This document shows positions 5,735 to 7,554 of a stretch of 7,554 nt of DNA, one piece after another. Made by a program: the position numbers and the translations under genes. The DNA comes from an uncultured bacterium. GTDB lineage: Bacteria; Verrucomicrobiota; Kiritimatiellia; CAIKKV01; CAITUY01. The notes under the pieces were generated by a model. That model saw nothing but the letters and a program-made list of their open reading frames with translations. It did not search any database and was not told the origin of the DNA. The DNA lies in assembly GCA_903934155.1 (NCBI GenBank), contig CAIZMS010000094.1, positions 1-7,554 on the forward strand, written 5' to 3'. The first letter of the stretch is position 1. Each line of letters begins with the position of its first letter.

Positions 5735-6277
5735 ATGGGACTTAAGGCAAAGTATAAGACGGAGATTGTTCCTGCGCTGATGAAAGCGCTGGGATGCAAG
5801 AATGTGATGGATGTTCCGCGCATTCTCAAGGTCAATCTGAACATGGGCTTTAATGCGTCCATGGACAAGGATCAGATCAAGACGATTGCGGATGATTTGG
5901 GGCGCATTACAGGGCAGAAGGCCGTAGTTACCAAGGCGCGCAAGAGCATCTCGAATTTCAAACTGCGGCAGGGTATGCCGGTGGGGGCGAAGGTGACTCT
6001 TCGCGGGGAGAGGATGTATGATTTTCTGGAGCGCCTGATTCATGCTGCGCTGCCTCGAATTCGGGATTTTCGGGGGTTGCCAGTGCGGGGATTTGATGGA
6101 CGAGGAAGCTACACCTTTGGTCTTCAGGAGCAGACGATTTTTCCGGAAATTGATCCTGACGATGTCAAGAAGGTGCAGGGTATGAACGTGACGATTGTCA
6201 CATCGGCGTCAACGGACGCGCGGGCACGTGAACTGCTCACGTTGACCGGTATTCCATTCGCGAAGGCGCACAAGTAG
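5735..6277 (+). CDS. rplE: 50S ribosomal protein L5
   Basis: L5 binds 5S rRNA, sits in the central protuberance and touches the P-site tRNA and S13. The length of 180 residues is standard. The family features are visible in order: MGLKAKYKTEIVPALM, VPRILKVNLNMGF, QKAVVTKARKSISNFKLRQGMPVGAKVTLRGERMYDFLERL (about 69-109), PRIRDFRGL, FDGRGSYTFGLQEQTIFPEID and VTIVTSASTDARARELL near the end. The ATG is preceded by AAGGTGG at 5726-5732, overlapping the rplX stop. In E. coli, S8 binds this region of the mRNA to repress the spc operon. I could not identify an equivalent structure by eye. Confidence 0.98.
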   Translation: MGLKAKYKTEIVPALMKALGCKNVMDVPRILKVNLNMGFNASMDKDQIKTIADDLGRITGQKAVVTKARKSISNFKLRQGMPVGAKVTLRGERMYDFLERLIHAALPRIRDFRGLPVRGFDGRGSYTFGLQEQTIFPEIDPDDVKKVQGMNVTIVTSASTDARARELLTLTGIPFAKAHK

Positions 6278-6284
6278 CGCGGCA

Positions 6285-6290
6285 GGGAGG
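6285..6290 (+). promoter_or_regulatory. Ribosome binding site fixing the TTG start of rpsN
   Basis: GGGAGG at these positions is 8 bases before the TTG at 6299-6301. The following AlaLysLys residues match the standard S14 start, and the first in-frame ATG lies deep inside the zinc ribbon, so TTG is the start. Confidence 0.85.
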
Positions 6291-6298
6291 ACGTTCTT

Positions 6299-6484
6299 TT
6301 GGCTAAAAAATCACAAGAAATCAAGGCGAGCCGCAAGCCGAAATTTAGCACGCGTCGCTATAACCGTTGTAAGCGCTGCGGGCGACGCCATGCGTATATG
6401 CGTAAGTTCCAGGTATGCCGTATTTGCTTCCGGGAACTAGCGTCCGTGGGATTGATCCCGGGCGTGATAAAGGCGAGCTGGTAA
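6299..6484 (+). CDS. rpsN: 30S ribosomal protein S14, zinc-binding type (TTG start)
   Basis: S14 lies in the head of the small subunit next to S3, S10 and S19. The 61-residue length is that of the short zinc-type (type Z) form, not the roughly 100-residue form of E. coli. Four cysteines sit at 24, 27, 40 and 43 (CKRC and CRIC) and would bind one zinc. The C-terminus RELASVGLIPGVIKASW is the classic ending of this type. The first residues MAKKSQEIKASRKPKF follow a TTG start with a strong GGGAGG upstream. Some bacteria carry a second, cysteine-free S14 elsewhere for zinc shortage; this window cannot tell whether this one does. The next gene follows after 11 bases. Confidence 0.97.
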   Translation: MAKKSQEIKASRKPKFSTRRYNRCKRCGRRHAYMRKFQVCRICFRELASVGLIPGVIKASW

Positions 6485-6495
6485 AAGGAGAGCCT

Positions 6496-6894
6496 ATGAG
6501 TTTGTCGGATCCAATCAGTGACATGTTGAACCGCATCCGGAATGCATCCGAAGCGGGCTTGAAAACGACTGACATCGGCCATTCAATGATGAAAGGTGCG
6601 ATTGCGGTTATTTTGAAAAAGGAAGGTTATGTCCGAGACATTTCTGTTGAGGGCATCGGCCGGGAGAAGACATTGAGGGTGGTGCTGAAATATGATGCCA
6701 ACCGGAAACCCACGATCCGCGGATTGCGCCGGGTCAGTAAACCGGGACTTCGGCGCTATGTTGGGTTCGATCAGATCCCGCTGGTGCTGGGCGGCATGGG
6801 AGTGTCGATTATAAGCACGCCTGCCGGAATCATGACGGATAGTGAGGCGCGTCAAAAGCGTGTTGGAGGCGAGTTGCTCTGCCAGATTTGGTAA
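6496..6894 (+). CDS. rpsH: 30S ribosomal protein S8
   Basis: S8 is a primary 16S rRNA binding protein of the central domain and, in enteric bacteria, the translational repressor of the spc operon. I start it at the ATG at 6496, giving 132 residues, the usual length. The frame stays open for 27 codons further upstream, but that stretch lies inside rpsN, and AAAAGGAG at 6483-6490 stands 5 bases before the chosen ATG. The protein begins MSLSDPISDMLNRIRNA, has the YVRDISVEG segment, SKPGLRRYVG at about 87-96 and the C-terminal signature GMGVSIISTPAGIMTDSEARQKRVGGELLCQIW. All conserved family blocks are present. A 77-base non-coding gap follows. Confidence 0.97.
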   Translation: MSLSDPISDMLNRIRNASEAGLKTTDIGHSMMKGAIAVILKKEGYVRDISVEGIGREKTLRVVLKYDANRKPTIRGLRRVSKPGLRRYVGFDQIPLVLGGMGVSIISTPAGIMTDSEARQKRVGGELLCQIW

Positions 6895-6971
6895 ACTGCC
6901 TTAGTCGGCGGGTGGAGCTGCTCCGTGGCCCGGGAGGGCGCGGGTAATCAGTTTTAAACAGGGGATATAGA
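6895..6971 (+). other. Longest non-coding gap, with possible RNA hairpins
   Basis: This 77-base stretch between rpsH and rplF is the longest gap in the window. It is GC-rich in its first two thirds. One imperfect hairpin can be drawn at 6909-6932: CGGG and GGAG pair with CTCC and CCCG around a CTG loop, with unpaired T and GTGG on the two sides. A competing one is GCCC-GGGA-GGGC at 6928-6939. Neither is followed by a T run. ACAGGGGA at 6958-6965 is the rplF binding site. No promoter could be supported, and no known riboswitch or leader was recognised. Confidence 0.4.
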
Positions 6972-7505
6972 ATGTCAAGAATCGGCAAAAAACCGGTGGC
7001 CATCCCGAGCGGTGTGACGGTCCAGGCGAATGGCACAACGGTGTCGGCCAAGGGACCAAAAGGGGAGCTGTCCGTGGTGCTCATGCCGTCCATTAAGGCG
7101 GATGTCAGGGATGGTTTAGTGCTCATAACCTGTACCGAGGACACGGCGACGGGGCGGAGTCGGCATGGTTTGGTTCGAAGTCTCATCGCTAATATGGTGA
7201 CGGGCGTCGATAAGGGATATGTGATTGAGCTTGAATTGCAAGGCGTAGGATTCCGTGCCGCCGTGCAGGGTAGCAAGCTGACGATGAATCTTGGGTACTC
7301 GAGCCCCGTGGTGTTCGAGACCCCCAAGGGGATAACGGTGGCGGTTAAGGAAAGTGTCATTACGGTGAGCGGTTCGGATAAGCAGATGGTTGGCGATGTC
7401 GCCGCCCGAATCCGGTCGTTCTATCCGCCTGAGCCCTACAAGGGCAAGGGCGTCCGTTATAAAGGCGAACATGTCCGGCGTAAGGCCGGTAAGACGGTGG
7501 CCTAA
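6972..7505 (+). CDS. rplF: 50S ribosomal protein L6
   Basis: L6 sits near the factor-binding site and sarcin-ricin loop of the large subunit and is important late in assembly. The length of 177 residues is standard. It begins MSRIGKKPVAIPSGVTV, with KGPKGELS at about 28-35, then HGLVRSLIANMVTGVDKGY, LQGVGFRAAVQGSKLTMNLGYSSPV and a C-terminal PEPYKGKGVRYKGEHVRRKAGK (about 153-174), the family's most conserved block. The two tandem halves of similar fold are visible as the duplicated strand pattern around 'GVTVQANGTTVSAKGPKG' and 'GITVAVKESVITVSGSDK'. An AGGGGA binding site lies 6 bases upstream of the ATG. The rplR start follows the stop after three bases. Confidence 0.98.
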   Translation: MSRIGKKPVAIPSGVTVQANGTTVSAKGPKGELSVVLMPSIKADVRDGLVLITCTEDTATGRSRHGLVRSLIANMVTGVDKGYVIELELQGVGFRAAVQGSKLTMNLGYSSPVVFETPKGITVAVKESVITVSGSDKQMVGDVAARIRSFYPPEPYKGKGVRYKGEHVRRKAGKTVA

Positions 7506-7508
7506 CGT

Positions 7509-7554
7509 ATGAAAATAGTGGATAGAAAAGAAAGTCGCGTGCGTCGGCACGCCC
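7509..7554 (+). CDS. rplR: 50S ribosomal protein L18, 3'-truncated by window edge
   Basis: Only the first 15 codons are in the window: MKIVDRKESRVRRHA. The pattern of a short basic start followed by RKExRxRRH is that of L18, which binds 5S rRNA in the central protuberance alongside L5. Its place directly after rplF is also where rplR is expected. The ATG follows the rplF stop by three bases with only a weak GGTGG upstream, so translation is probably coupled to rplF. Identity rests on the short sequence plus position. Confidence 0.88.
   Translation, partial: MKIVDRKESRVRRHA

Noticed and set aside
6415..6495. A 27-codon N-terminal extension of S8
   Set aside because: It would sit inside rpsN, has no family similarity, and a strong GGAG site stands just before the ATG at 6496, which gives the standard S8 N-terminus and length.
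6912..6947. An 11-codon GTG-started peptide in the rpsH-rplF gap
   Set aside because: There is no convincing binding site, its Gly/Arg/Pro content simply reflects GC-rich DNA, and such a short frame is expected by chance.
6943..6971. Possible internal promoter before rplF (TTTTAAA and TATAGA)
   Set aside because: No -35-like hexamer lies at proper spacing, and the TATAGA overlaps the start codon itself.

Overview
The window is an uninterrupted plus-strand stretch of the bacterial S10-spc ribosomal protein gene cluster. The order is rplC (L3, 5' end missing), rplD (L4), rplW (L23), rplB (L2), rpsS (S19), an inserted non-ribosomal gene at 2570-3064, rplV (L22), rpsC (S3), rplP (L16), rpmC (L29), rpsQ (S17), rplN (L14), rplX (L24), rplE (L5), rpsN (zinc-type S14), rpsH (S8), rplF (L6) and the first 15 codons of rplR (L18). 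Apart from the insertion this is the canonical bacterial order. Shine-Dalgarno sequences, TTG starts and the S10-spc order show a bacterium. The L16 sequence and general style of the proteins resemble the Verrucomicrobiota/Kiritimatiellota/Lentisphaerota part of the PVC group. That placement is from memory of family sequences, is only moderately to weakly supported, and was not tested by alignment.

Layout: 1-526 is the 3' part of rplC, which overlaps rplD by 4 bases. Positions 523-2565 hold rplD, rplW, rplB and rpsS with almost no spacing. Positions 2570-3064 hold the inserted gene, 4 bases after rpsS and 10 bases before rplV. Positions 3075-5022 hold rplV to rpsQ, with a 36-base rplV-rpsC gap containing a short GC hairpin and a 17-base rpsC/rplP overlap. 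Positions 5037-7554 hold the spc-type genes rplN to rplR, with a 77-base gap before rplF that is the longest non-coding stretch here. No promoter, rho-independent terminator, tRNA, mobile element, repeat array or CRISPR was seen. The whole window looks like the interior of one long transcript whose promoters and end lie outside it.

The ribosomal genes encode core parts of both subunits, and none shows a frameshift or internal stop. The one real surprise is the 164-residue protein at 2570-3064. It has a predicted signal peptide, a short coiled coil with clean 3-4 heptad spacing, a Gly/Arg/Pro-rich linker and a C-terminal small beta domain. It looks like an exported or envelope protein, not a ribosome component, and it sits in one of the most conserved gene junctions in bacteria (rpsS-rplV). 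Its weak start signal and lack of CGT arginine codons suggest it is made at a lower level than its neighbours.
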